Part shown: positions 35,199 to 45,001 of the stretch, one piece after another
Numbering within the stretch: position 1 is the stretch's first letter
Layout: every line of letters begins with the position of its first letter
Assembly: GCF_009193135.1 (NCBI RefSeq)
Contig: NZ_VUKC01000003.1
Coordinates: 1 to 64,000 of the forward strand
Direction: 5' to 3'
Source: Georgenia satyanarayanai
GTDB lineage: Bacteria > Actinomycetota > Actinomycetes > Actinomycetales > Actinomycetaceae
DNA: 64,000 nt
Notes under the pieces: generated by a model
The model's input: only the letters and a program-made list of their open reading frames with translations
The model's database searches: none
What the model was told of the DNA's origin: nothing
Program-made: the position numbers and the translations under genes

Positions 35199-36143
35199 AT
35201 GAGCGTGACCAAGCCGGCCGTTACCCCCGTGCAGGAGGCAGCGCCCCTGCCTCCTGCACCGGGGCGGGCCCCCCGCCTGCGTGACCGCGGGCTCGCCGTG
35301 GCCTTCATCTCCCCGGCGATGCTCCTGCTCCTCGGGATGTCCGTCTTCCCCCTGCTGTGGGCGCTGTACCTGTCCTTCACCGACTACTCGGCCACGAGCA
35401 GCGTGCCCGGCGACTTCGTCGGCTTCGCGAACTACGCCGATGTCCTCACGTCTGCGGAGGTGCACACCCGAGCTGTGACGACGGCGGTCTTCGTCGCCGG
35501 TGCGGTGGCCCTGCAGACTGTTCTGGGCTTCTCCATCGCGTACCTGATCTCCCGGCGCACGCGCGGGCGTGGGCTGCTGACCACGCTGTTCCTCATCCCG
35601 ATGATGCTCTCGCCGGTCGTCGTCGGACTCTTCTGGCGCTTCATGCTCGACGCCCAGTTCGGCGTGATCAACAGCCTGCTCACCTCCGTCGGGCTCGAGC
35701 CGGTGGAGTGGCTCACCCAGCAGCGCTCGGCCCTGTTCGCCCTCATCCTCGTCGACACCTGGCAGTGGACCCCGTTCATCATGCTCATCGCGCTCGCCGG
35801 GCTCACGGCGGTGCCCAAGTACCTCTACGAGGCGGCGTCGATCGACCGCGCCTCGGAGTGGTTCCGGTTCCGCAACATCACCCTGCCGATGGTGTGGCCC
35901 CTGCTCCTCATCGCCGTGATGTTCCGGGCCATCGAGGCCTTCCGCCAGTTCGACCTCGTCTACGTCCTCACCAACGGCGGACCGGGAGTCTCCACCGAGA
36001 CCCTGTCCTTCCACGTCTACAAGGTGGCGTTCCTCGGCTTCCGCACGGGCACCGCGTCGGCGTACGGGATCCTCATGGTCATCGTCGTCATCGTGCTGGC
36101 CCAGTTCTACCTGCGCTACCTCAACAAGCTGAAGGAGGGCTGA
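35199..36143 (+). CDS. ABC transporter permease, MalF/UgpA-like
   Basis: The 314-residue protein has six predicted membrane helices (for example LAVAFISPAMLLLLGMSVFP, LFLIPMMLSPVVVGLFW) and the cytoplasmic EAA loop YLYEAASIDRASEWFRFRNI. That loop contacts the ATPases. It begins 1 bp after the lipoprotein stop and overlaps the second permease by one base. It is one half of the transmembrane pore of the operon's importer. Confidence 0.92.
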   Translation: MSVTKPAVTPVQEAAPLPPAPGRAPRLRDRGLAVAFISPAMLLLLGMSVFPLLWALYLSFTDYSATSSVPGDFVGFANYADVLTSAEVHTRAVTTAVFVAGAVALQTVLGFSIAYLISRRTRGRGLLTTLFLIPMMLSPVVVGLFWRFMLDAQFGVINSLLTSVGLEPVEWLTQQRSALFALILVDTWQWTPFIMLIALAGLTAVPKYLYEAASIDRASEWFRFRNITLPMVWPLLLIAVMFRAIEAFRQFDLVYVLTNGGPGVSTETLSFHVYKVAFLGFRTGTASAYGILMVIVVIVLAQFYLRYLNKLKEG

Positions 36144-37050
36144 TGGCCATCTCCGTCGACGACGCCGTTCCCGGGCCCGTCACCCAACGCTCTGCCCGAG
36201 CCCGCCGTGGGGGTGGTGCGATCCGCGCCACCATCGAGATCGCCGTGCTCGCCGTGCTGCTGGGCTCCTCGCTCTTCGCGGTGATGTGGATCCTGCAGAC
36301 ATCGATCAAGACCGGCCAGGACATCTACGCCGTCCCGGCGAAGTTCTTCGGGTTCGACGTCACCCTGCAGCACTACAGGGACGTCTTCGTCGCACCGGGC
36401 GGCGGCAGCTCGGACCTCTCGGGGTCCTTCCTCAACTCGGTCATCGTCGCCGGCAGCTCGACCGCCCTGGCGACCCTGCTCGGGGTGCCGGCGGCGTGGG
36501 CCTACTCGCGCTTCACGCTCAAGGCCAAGAAGGACCAGCTCTTCTTCATCCTCTCCACCCGGTTCATGCCGCCCGTCGTCATCGTGATCCCGGTGTTCCT
36601 CATGTACCGCGAGCTCGGCCTCATCGACACCCGGCTGGGGCTCATCCTCATCTACACCGCGTTCAACCTGCCGTTCACGATCTGGATGATGAAGGGCTTC
36701 GTCGACGAGGTGCCCTCCGAGTACGAGGACGCCGCGATGCTCGACGGCTACACGCGGCTGCAGGCCTTCCACAAGTTCACCCTGCCCCTGCTCGTCCCGG
36801 GCATCGCCGCCACGGCGGTGTTCGCGCTCATCTTCTCCTGGAACGAGTTCGTCTATGCCATCTTCCTCACGTCCAGCCAGGAGGTCCGCACGGCCCCACC
36901 TGCCATCGCCGGTCTCATCGGAGGGACCACGGTGAACTGGGGCCTGGTCGCCGCCTCCGCTGTCGTCTTCGCGCTGCCGGTGCTCGTGTTCGCCTACCTC
37001 GTGCGCAAGCACCTCGTCGCGGGAGTGACCCTCGGGGCGGTGCGACGCTG

Positions 37051-37051
<1 letters not shown>
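36143..37051 (+). CDS. ABC transporter permease, MalG/UgpE-like
   Basis: The 302-residue partner permease has six hydrophobic segments and the EAA loop SEYEDAAMLDGYTRLQAFHK followed by LPLLVPGIAATAVFALI. The conserved start region IAVLAVLLGSSLFAVMWILQ and SFLNSVIVAGSSTALATLLG are family-like. It overlaps both neighbours by one base (TGATG), so the four transporter genes are tightly coupled. Confidence 0.92.
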
Positions 37052-38114
<1,063 letters not shown>

Positions 38115-38115
<1 letters not shown>

Positions 38116-39191
38116 TGGGAACGGTGGCTGCCTACGGGCTGCGCAAGTCCTTCGGTGAGGTGCAGGCGCTCGACGACGTGACCCTGGAGGTCCCGGACGG
38201 CTCGTTCTTCGTGGTGCTCGGGCCGTCCGGTGCGGGCAAGACGACGACCCTGCGGGCGATCGCCGGGCTCGAGAAGCTCGACGCCGGCTCCGTGCACCTC
38301 GACGGGAGGGACGCGACCGGCGACACGCCGGCCGCGCGCGACCTCGCCATGGTGTTCCAGAGCTACGCCCTCTACCCCCGCAAGACGGTCCTCGAGAACA
38401 TCGCCTCGCCGCTGCGTGCCCGCAGCGCCTCGGCGGACGAGATCGCCGCCGCGGTGAAGGACGTCGCAGACCTGCTCCACATCGAGCGGCTGCTGGGGCG
38501 CAAGCCCGCCCAGCTCTCGGGCGGCGAGATGCAGCGCGTCGCCCTGGCCCGGACCCTCGTCCGCCGCCCGCGCGCCTTCCTCATGGACGAGCCGCTGACG
38601 AACCTCGACCTCAAGCTCCGGGTCGAGATGCGCACCGAGCTCACCCGGATCCACCGCAGCCTCGGCGGCACCTTCGTCTACGTGACCAACGACCAGGTCG
38701 AGGCGCTGTCCATGGCCGACCAGGTGGCGGTGCTGCGGGAGGGCACGGTGCAGCAGGTCGGGACCCCGACCGAGGTGTACGAGCGCCCCGCGAACCAGTG
38801 GGTCGCCGCCTTCGTCGGCAGCCCGCGCATCAGCCTGCTCGCCTGCCACGCCCAGGGCGACCGGCTGGTGGGGGCGGAGGGATGGACGCTCCCTCGGCCG
38901 CGGTGGACGACGGCGGAGGACGGCCGTCCGCTGCTGCTCGGCGTGCGCGCCGAGGACCTGTCGGTCGAGACACGGGGCGACGCGGCCCTCACCGGGGAGC
39001 TCTACGGTCTCGAGCCGCTCGGTGACCGCACCGTCGTCGACGTCAAGGTGGGCAAGGAGATGCTCAAGGTCAAGGCACGGCCGACCGTCACCGGCACACC
39101 GGGCCAGCGGATGTCCGTCACGGTCGACCTCGACCGTGCCCACCTCTTCGACGCCGACACCGGGCTCACGCTGTCGGAGGTGGGCCGGTAG
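38115..39191 (+). CDS. ABC transporter ATPase 2, MalK-like with Asn in place of the switch His
   Basis: The 358-residue ATPase has Walker A VLGPSGAGKTTTLRAIAG (Lys42), Q-loop VFQSYALYPRKTVLEN, signature QLSGGEMQRVALARTL and Walker B AFLMDEPLTNLDLKLR. The H-loop reads YVTNDQVEALS, with Asn192 where the catalytic-switch His is expected. The codon AAC is clear at 38688-38690. A C-terminal regulatory domain includes LGVRAEDLSVET. Two MalK-like genes in one operon recall the rhizobial glycerol importer GlpSTPQUV. An asymmetric heterodimer with one impaired ATP site is likely. Confidence 0.9.
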
Positions 39192-39254
39192 GTCACCGAC
39201 CTCTCACACCGACCGGCGAGGGGCCGGACGACATCGCGCTCGTCACCGACCGTC

Positions 39255-39695
39255 TCACGCGGTGCGGAGCACCAGCATGAACTGCCCCCCGCCGGGCTCG
39301 ACCTGCGTCGTCACGGGGAGCTCGGGAGCGAAGCGCGAGAGCCGGTCGACCAGCCAGGCGGCGGCCGCGTCGGCGTCCTCCCGGCTCGGGCAGCGTGCCA
39401 CCACCTCGCGGCCCTTTTTGCGGCTCAGACGCTCCACGGTTGCCGCGATGGGCGCGGGGTCGACGACGAACAGGTCGGAGGACCACGCGACGACCGGCTT
39501 CACCGCGCCCTTGCGCGTGTTGCAGGCGCGGTGGGCGAGACGTTCCGTTCCACGCGCGCCCTTCTTCGACCTGGCGAGGCCCAGGTCGACACTGGGGCCG
39601 AGGTCGGAGTTGACGGAGGCGTTCGGGTCGACCGGCTCGTCGCACAGCCAGCAGCGCCACGCGTCCCGTTCGCCCACTGCATCGAGGTTGCTCAT
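39255..39695 (-). CDS. Small HNH-like zinc-finger nuclease family protein
   Basis: The 146-residue protein has a CWLCDEPVDP knuckle near residue 15 and a second half-site LAHRACNTRKG near 50. Together they resemble the Cys-x2-Cys ... His-x3-Cys-Asn core of HNH endonucleases. The C-terminal half is not recognised. It may be a nuclease or a DNA-binding relic; activity cannot be judged. The ATG at 39695 lies six bases after TACCGT on the minus strand, so it is probably leaderless. It diverges from the RiPP cassette and is one of three HNH-type genes within 10 kb. Confidence 0.65.
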   Translation of the reverse strand: MSNLDAVGERDAWRCWLCDEPVDPNASVNSDLGPSVDLGLARSKKGARGTERLAHRACNTRKGAVKPVVAWSSDLFVVDPAPIAATVERLSRKKGREVVARCPSREDADAAAAWLVDRLSRFAPELPVTTQVEPGGGQFMLVLRTA

Positions 39696-39701
39696 GGCTG
39701 C

Positions 39702-39707
39702 ACGGTA
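39702..39707 (-). promoter_or_regulatory. -10 box for the leaderless HNH-like gene
   Basis: On the minus strand TACCGT is followed by six bases and the ATG at 39695. Confidence 0.5.
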
Positions 39708-39791
39708 GGCCCCGCAACCGTGGTCTGCCTGAACGCGCAGTCTTCCGGGCCGAGTCGCGCAGGGGCGTGGTCCGCGGGACGACGCCGCGAG

Positions 39792-39797
39792 TAGCGT
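39792..39797 (+). promoter_or_regulatory. -10 box of the RiPP cassette
   Basis: TAGCGT lies 100 bp upstream of the precursor ATG and would give a ~95-nt leader. No -35 or operator is evident. The 202-bp gap 39696-39897 holds this and the divergent promoter. Confidence 0.4.
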
Positions 39798-39897
39798 CCG
39801 TCGTAACCCGCTCGTCGAGCGGTCACGCCGGGGTCAGCCGGCCTCGACGCCCACCAGGCCGGGACCAGCGACCGGCCGATCCGTACAGGAGACTGGC

Positions 39898-40233
39898 ATG
39901 GCTGACGAGGCGGAGTTCGAGGCCCTCAAGGGGCGGATCGTGGAGCTGGAGAACCAGCTCAAGACGCAGCAGGTCCGGCGCGGGGTCAAGGACCTCAGCC
40001 CGGAGGACCTCCAGGCGTACGCCAGGGTGCGCGACGTCATCGCCGCGGACTACGGGGAGTTCTGCGGGATCAACGACTGCTTCCGATGTATCAGCCGGTG
40101 CACGGTGTGCGCCGTGTGCGTCGTCCGCTGCCTCGAGGTCTGCATCCACGAGTGCACCTGCGGGCCGTGCAACGTCGGCGGCCTCGGGAGCATCGGGAAC
40201 GCCGCGGGGCGCTTCGGTGGGCTGGGCTACTGA
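39898..40233 (+). CDS. Cys-rich RiPP precursor peptide (thiazole/oxazole-type cassette)
   Basis: The 111-residue peptide has a charged, coiled-coil-like leader (EFEALKGRIVELENQLKTQQ and a conserved-looking VKDLSPEDLQAYARVRDVIA segment). Its C-terminal core begins near Cys56 and holds eleven Cys (56, 61, 64, 68, 71, 74, 78, 82, 86, 88, 91). The last 20 residues are Gly-rich and end GGLGY. The ATG has AGGAG 7 nt upstream. The next gene, a fused cyclodehydratase, overlaps its 3' end, so this is the obvious substrate for azoline formation at Cys. Core length and product are unknown; a metal-binding or disulfide-rich product is an alternative. Confidence 0.8.
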   Translation: MADEAEFEALKGRIVELENQLKTQQVRRGVKDLSPEDLQAYARVRDVIAADYGEFCGINDCFRCISRCTVCAVCVVRCLEVCIHECTCGPCNVGGLGSIGNAAGRFGGLGY

Positions 40234-42547
40234 CGGCACGCCGGCCGGGGCCAGGGGCGGGCTGCGGCTCGCCCCCGGCCTCGACGTCGTGCCGCTCGGG
40301 AACGACCTCCTCCTCGCCACCGCCACCGCCCGGCTGCGCCTGGAGGGAGAGGTCGCGGAGATCGTCCGCGACCGCCTGGTCCCCACCCTCGCCGACCGCT
40401 CGTCGCGTCGCGCCGTCATCGCCGCGTTCCCCGACGCCGTCGCCGAGGACGTCGGGCGCCTCCTCGACACGCTCCTCGACGCCGGGATCGTCATCGAGGA
40501 CGACGACGGCGTGCACCAGCCGCCGTGGGTCCAGCTCGTCGCGGCATCGGCGGACGAACGCCGTGAGGTCGCCGAGCGTGTGCGGACCCTGCGCGTCGCC
40601 GTCGTCGGTGGCGGGGACGGCGCGCAGACGGTGGCCGCGTCCCTCGTGGCCGCCGGGATGGGCGCGGTGCGAACGGTGGAGCCCACGCCGGGAACGGGCA
40701 CCCTCGACCGAGCGGACCTCGCGCAGGCCGTCGCCGACAGCGACCTCGTCGTCACCGCCGTCGAGCCGGAGCTGGCCGCCGCGCGCCTGTGGGTCAACAC
40801 CGCCGGCCTGGAGCACGACGTGCCCTCGCTGCACGCGGCGTGGCACGGAACCCGCGCCGTCGTCGGGCCGCTCGTCCTGCCCGGTGAGGGGCCGTGCTAC
40901 CTCTGCTGGCGGATGCGCGCCCTGGCCTGCGAGGACGACTTCGCCGCCGCGATGGCGCACGAGGAGCTGCTCGACCAGGTGCGGCGGGCGCCGGCCCGCC
41001 CGCGCCCCGTCCTGCCCGCGCTGCTGCCCTGGGCCGCGGCCGTCGTCACCCGCGAGGTCCTCGCCGCGGCCGTCGGTGTCTACCCGGCGCAGCTGCCCGG
41101 GCACGTCGTCACGCTCGACGGCCCCACCGGCAGCCAGGCCCGCCACCCGGTCCTCCAGCGGCCGGACTGCGCCGCCTGCCGAAAAAAAGACCCCCGGCCC
41201 TCGCGGGAGCAGCCGCCGCTCGCGACCCTGGCCGGGACCCCGGGCGGTAGGACCGACTTCGAGCGGATCGCCGCGCTCACGGTGAGCCCGGTCAGTGGGC
41301 TCGTGCGCGTGCTCGAGGCCGTCACCAAGGACGTCGAGGAGCCCGAGCTGCCCGTCGTCGTCCGCGCCGAGCTCGCCAACGCGCGCTTCCAGAGCGGCCC
41401 GGAGGGGTTCGTCGGGTGCTCCGGCAAGGGCGTGACGGCGGTGGCCGCCCGCAACGGCGCGCTGGGGGAGGCGCTCGAGCGGTACGCCTCCCTCACCTGG
41501 GAACCGGAGCGCCGGGTCTCCGCCACCCGTGACGCGCTCGACGGACCAGCCCTCGACCCCCGTGACCTCGTCCTCTTCGCCGCGGACCAGTACCCCGGCC
41601 TGCCGTTCCGGCCGTACTCGCCGCGCACGGAGCTCGAGTGGGTCCCGGCCCGCTCGCTCACCACGAGCGCCGAGGTCTGGGTGCCGCTGCTCGCCGTCCA
41701 CCTCGGCTACGACATCCACCGGCACGACTCCTACCTGTTCCCCGCGACGTCGAACGGCTTCGCGGCCGGCGCGACGCTCGCCGACGCCGTCCGCGCCGGA
41801 CTTCTCGAGGTCGTCGAGCGCGACGCGTTCCTCATCGCCTGGGCGCACCGTCTCCCCGGGCGACGCAGCCCGGCCGCGTCCGTGCCGGACGACGCGGTGC
41901 AGCGGGTCGCTGCCGGGTACGCCCGGCGGGGCGTGAGCATCGACGTCCACCGCCTGCCGACGGACACCGACGTCACGGTGGCCATGGCGGTGGGGTGGAG
42001 CGAGGAGGCGCCCGCCGTCGTCGTCGGGCTCGGAGCCGACCTCGACCCGGTGGTCGCCGCCCGGGGCGCCGTCCTGGAGGTCGGCCAGGTCCGTCCGGCG
42101 CTGCGGGCGCGGCTGCGCCGCCCGGGGACGGCCGCCCGGCTCCGCGAGCTCGTCGCCGACCCGGCCCGCGTCACCGAGCTCGAGGACCACGACCTCCTCT
42201 ATGCCGACCCGGCGACGGCGGCGGCCGGTCTCGGCTACCTGCGCGAGGTGCCGAGCGTCCCGTGGGACGCACCGACGCCGCCGGACACCGGGCTGGCGGC
42301 CCTGGTGGCGTCCCTGGCGTCGGTCGCGGGTGAGGTGCTCTACGTGGACACCACCCCACCGGACGTCGCGGCTCTCGGCGTGCGCGTCGCACGCGGGATC
42401 GTGCCCGGGTTCCAGCCCATCCACTTCGGTGCCGCCGAGAACCGGCTCGGCGGGGAGCGGCTCTACCGCGTGCCGGCCGACCTCGGCCTGGCTCCCACTG
42501 TGGCCACGCGCGACGACCTCAACCTCGCGCCGCACCCCCTGGCCTGA
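40217..42547 (+). CDS. Fused TOMM cyclodehydratase: leader-binding E1-like domain plus YcaO domain
   Basis: The 776-residue protein from the GTG at 40217 overlaps the precursor gene by 17 bp. The N-terminal ~350 residues resemble the precursor-binding C-protein/E1-like half, with VAVVGGGDGAQTVAASLV and two CxxC pairs (Cys227/Cys230 in CYLCWRMR, Cys318/Cys321 in CAACRKK) expected to bind zinc. The C-terminal YcaO half has GCSGKGVTAVAARNGALGEA, ERYASL and the ATP-binding AGATLADAVRAGLLEVVERD. It ends NLAPHPLA, close to the Pro-rich C-terminus of azoline-forming YcaO proteins. It should convert Cys/Ser/Thr of the precursor to azolines using ATP. An A7 run sits between the halves. Confidence 0.88.
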   Translation: MGWATDGTPAGARGGLRLAPGLDVVPLGNDLLLATATARLRLEGEVAEIVRDRLVPTLADRSSRRAVIAAFPDAVAEDVGRLLDTLLDAGIVIEDDDGVHQPPWVQLVAASADERREVAERVRTLRVAVVGGGDGAQTVAASLVAAGMGAVRTVEPTPGTGTLDRADLAQAVADSDLVVTAVEPELAAARLWVNTAGLEHDVPSLHAAWHGTRAVVGPLVLPGEGPCYLCWRMRALACEDDFAAAMAHEELLDQVRRAPARPRPVLPALLPWAAAVVTREVLAAAVGVYPAQLPGHVVTLDGPTGSQARHPVLQRPDCAACRKKDPRPSREQPPLATLAGTPGGRTDFERIAALTVSPVSGLVRVLEAVTKDVEEPELPVVVRAELANARFQSGPEGFVGCSGKGVTAVAARNGALGEALERYASLTWEPERRVSATRDALDGPALDPRDLVLFAADQYPGLPFRPYSPRTELEWVPARSLTTSAEVWVPLLAVHLGYDIHRHDSYLFPATSNGFAAGATLADAVRAGLLEVVERDAFLIAWAHRLPGRRSPAASVPDDAVQRVAAGYARRGVSIDVHRLPTDTDVTVAMAVGWSEEAPAVVVGLGADLDPVVAARGAVLEVGQVRPALRARLRRPGTAARLRELVADPARVTELEDHDLLYADPATAAAGLGYLREVPSVPWDAPTPPDTGLAALVASLASVAGEVLYVDTTPPDVAALGVRVARGIVPGFQPIHFGAAENRLGGERLYRVPADLGLAPTVATRDDLNLAPHPLA

Positions 42548-42549
42548 GC

Positions 42550-43350
42550 ATGACGAGCGACCCCGGTGTCTTCCGCGACCACCAGCCCCTAGCGTGGACC
42601 TTCCACCGCGGCACCGCGCGCTGGGTCTTCACGGACACCGGCGGGGTCAGCCCGCCGGTGCAGCCCGGCCGGGAGTCGGCCGGCACGCCGTGGACGGCCC
42701 TCCCGGAGGCACCGCGCGTGACGGACTCGCTCTCGGAGGTGCTCGGCGCGCGTGTCTCGTGCCGCAGCTTCCGCGACGAGCCCGTGGACCTGCCACGCCT
42801 GGCCGCTGTGGTCCGCGGGTGCTACGCCGTCGGCGAGCGCCTGGCACTGGACGACCTCGAGGTCGTCGAACGGCCCAACCCGTCGGCGGGCGGGCTCTAC
42901 CCCCTCGAGCTCAGCCTCATCGTCCGCGACGTCGAGGGCCTGACCCCCGGCGTCCACCATTACGTGCCCGCGGCAGACGGCCTCGAGCTGCTGCGCGCGG
43001 GACCCTTCCCCCGGGACTGGGTCGAGTACCTCTTCATGGGCCAGCCGTGGGTCGCGCAGGCGGCCGTCGTCGTCGTCGTCAGTGCGGTCACGGGGCGCTC
43101 GCTGGTCAAGTACGGTGACCGCGGCTACCGGTACCTCCTCCTGGAGGCAGGGCACGTCACGCAGACCCTCCTCCTGCTCGCGACCGGCCTCGGCCTCGGA
43201 GCCGTCACCATCGGCGGGTTCTACGACGACGAGCTCGCCGGCCTGCTCCGCATCGACCCCGAGCGTGAGGTGCCGCTCTACGCGACGGCGCTCGGGGTGC
43301 CGGGGGAGGAGGGGCGCATGGCCCGCCGTGCCCTGCCGGGCAGTCCCTGA
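42550..43350 (+). CDS. SagB/ThcOx-family FMN azoline dehydrogenase
   Basis: The 266-residue nitroreductase-fold protein has SCRSFRDEPVDLPRLAAVVR, NPSAGGLYPLELSLIVRDVE with GVHHYVPA, and YLLLEAGHVTQTLLLLATGL with IGGFYDDEL. These are the hallmarks of SagB-type dehydrogenases, which oxidise azolines to azoles with FMN. It starts 2 bp after the cyclodehydratase stop. It completes a minimal set (precursor, C-D fusion, B). No transporter, protease or immunity gene is adjacent in this operon. Confidence 0.88.
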   Translation: MTSDPGVFRDHQPLAWTFHRGTARWVFTDTGGVSPPVQPGRESAGTPWTALPEAPRVTDSLSEVLGARVSCRSFRDEPVDLPRLAAVVRGCYAVGERLALDDLEVVERPNPSAGGLYPLELSLIVRDVEGLTPGVHHYVPAADGLELLRAGPFPRDWVEYLFMGQPWVAQAAVVVVVSAVTGRSLVKYGDRGYRYLLLEAGHVTQTLLLLATGLGLGAVTIGGFYDDELAGLLRIDPEREVPLYATALGVPGEEGRMARRALPGSP

Positions 43351-43386
43351 CCTCGCCGCTGCCGACCGGCTCCGCGAGGCGGCCAC

Positions 43387-43845
43387 TCACCGGTCTGTTG
43401 CCGCCGCGTGCCAGCGCTGCAGCAGGCGCAGACGGCCCCCGCAGTTGGGCAGCTCGGCGTGCTTGGCTCCGTACCGCAGCAGGTAGACGAAGCGGTCCCC
43501 GAGGAGCGTCGGCCGGCCGGCTCGGACCTCGGCGACCTCGTGCCACGGGTAGGTCTTTCGCCGGAAAAGCTCCACGAGGTGTACACCCTCCGCGTCGACG
43601 GCGACCCGGCGACGGAACTCGCTGGCCGCGGTGAAGAGGAACACTGCCGCCGCAAGGAGCGGGATCCAGCGCCGCAGGCCCTGGTCCGCGACGCCGTCAC
43701 CGCCGAGGAGGTCTGGAACGGTGAGCGCGACGTAGAGGGCAGCGACCACGATGAAGAGGACCGCCGCCCACGGTCTGCCCACGCGCCACGACTCCTCCGG
43801 GGGCAGTCGCTCGTCCTCGCGCGGCCGGTCGTCGTCGGGAGCCAT
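43387..43845 (-). CDS. Small membrane protein with PH-like domain (paralogue 1)
   Basis: The 152-residue protein has an acidic start (MAPDDDRPREDERLPP), ESWRVGRPWAAVLFIVVAAL leading into one membrane segment, a second segment IPLLAAAVFLFTAASEF, and a C-terminal bacterial PH-like domain (VDAEGVHLVELFRRKTYPWH, EVAEVRAGR). It resembles the protein at 45381-45836 in length and layout. The ATG at 43845 lies six bases after CATGCT on the minus strand, indicating a leaderless start. Function is unknown. It converges on the RiPP cassette with a 36-bp gap. Confidence 0.75.
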   Translation of the reverse strand: MAPDDDRPREDERLPPEESWRVGRPWAAVLFIVVAALYVALTVPDLLGGDGVADQGLRRWIPLLAAAVFLFTAASEFRRRVAVDAEGVHLVELFRRKTYPWHEVAEVRAGRPTLLGDRFVYLLRYGAKHAELPNCGGRLRLLQRWHAAATDR

Positions 43846-43929
43846 CACTCCAGCATGCCGAGGGCCTCCCGCCCGGGCCACCGCAAAATCCGTCGCCACG
43901 GCGCGGTGTCGCCCGTATTGTCGTCGCCC

Positions 43930-44943
43930 GTGGACATCGACGCTCGCACTCTCGACGACGCCCTGGCCGACGCCCCGTTCTCCGGGGTGGTGACCGTCGA
44001 CGTCGGGGACCGGCGCGTCCTCGAGCGGACGGCGGGGTACCTCAACCGCCCGCTGCAGGTGCCGATGACCGCGACCACGCGGATCGCCGTCGCGAGCGGG
44101 AGCAAGGCCTTCACCGCCGTCGCCGTCATGCGCCTCGTGGAGGACGGCGCGCTCCGGCTGGACCAGCCGGTCCGTCCGCTGCTCGGTGAGGAGCTGCCGC
44201 TCGTGGACGACGCCGTCACCGTCGAGCACCTGCTCGGCCACACCTCGGGCATCGGGGACTACCTCGACGAGGACGCCGAGTGGGAGGCGTCCGACTACGT
44301 CCTCACGGTGCCGCCGCACGCGCTCACCACCGCCGCCGCGTTCCTGCCGATGCTCGATGGCCACCCGCAGAAGTTCGCGCCCGGAGAGCGGTTCTCCTAC
44401 TGCAACAGCGGGTACATGATCCTCGGGCTGCTCCTCGAGCGGGTGACGGGGGAGACCTACCACGACGTCGTCCGGCGCCTCGTCCTCGCACCCGCCGGGC
44501 TGGAGGAGACCGACTTCCTCCCGCTCAACGCGCTGCCACCCGACGCCGCCACCGGGTACGTGCACGACGACGGCGACCTCACCAACACCCTCCACCTCCC
44601 CGTGCAGGGCAACGGCGACGGCGGGGCGTTCACGACGGCGGCCGACCTCCACCGCTTCTGGTGCGCCCTCCTCGACGGCCGGATCGTCTCGCCCGAGAGC
44701 GTCGGCACCCTGACCCGGCCCCGCCACGACGTGCCCGAGGAGGACATGCGTTACGGCCTGGGTTTCTGGCTGCACAAGACGGCACCCGTGCTCGTCCTCG
44801 AGGGCTACGACGCGGGCGTGTCCTTCCGGTCGACCCACGTCGTCGACTCACGGACGACCGTGAGCGTGCTCGGCAACACGTCCGAGGGCGCGTGGCCGGT
44901 CATCGGGACTCTCGCGGAGGCTGTCGACGCGCACGTCGCCTGA
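43930..44943 (+). CDS. Serine hydrolase, beta-lactamase/DD-peptidase (class C, S12) family
   Basis: The 337-residue protein has the SxxK motif in ASGSKAFTAVAVMRL (~residue 58), the HTSGIGDYL segment after it and the Tyr-x-Asn motif in FSYCNSGYMILGLLLER (~160). The C-terminal part has GLGFWLHK. There is no signal peptide from the GTG start, so it is cytoplasmic unless the start is misassigned. Family members are esterases, D-amino-peptidases or beta-lactamases. The GTG lies eight bases after TATTGT. It neighbours the RiPP cassette, and a peptide-processing role can be imagined but not shown. Confidence 0.88.
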   Translation: MDIDARTLDDALADAPFSGVVTVDVGDRRVLERTAGYLNRPLQVPMTATTRIAVASGSKAFTAVAVMRLVEDGALRLDQPVRPLLGEELPLVDDAVTVEHLLGHTSGIGDYLDEDAEWEASDYVLTVPPHALTTAAAFLPMLDGHPQKFAPGERFSYCNSGYMILGLLLERVTGETYHDVVRRLVLAPAGLEETDFLPLNALPPDAATGYVHDDGDLTNTLHLPVQGNGDGGAFTTAADLHRFWCALLDGRIVSPESVGTLTRPRHDVPEEDMRYGLGFWLHKTAPVLVLEGYDAGVSFRSTHVVDSRTTVSVLGNTSEGAWPVIGTLAEAVDAHVA

Positions 44944-45001
44944 GCCCGCAGGTGGGCACACCGCGGGCGCGAGAGCCGCCCCGCTGCGGCACGCTGGGCG
45001 G

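Noticed and set aside
35357..36142. Fusion of the two importer permeases
   Set aside because: The open frame upstream of 36143 is an out-of-frame shadow of the first permease. The second permease has a clear ATG overlapping the first one's stop.
39767..40216. Upstream extension of the cyclodehydratase through the precursor gene
   Set aside because: The frame is open but the translation is Arg/Ser-rich antisense-like sequence, and the precursor with a good ribosome site occupies the other frame. The GTG at 40217 is the sensible start.
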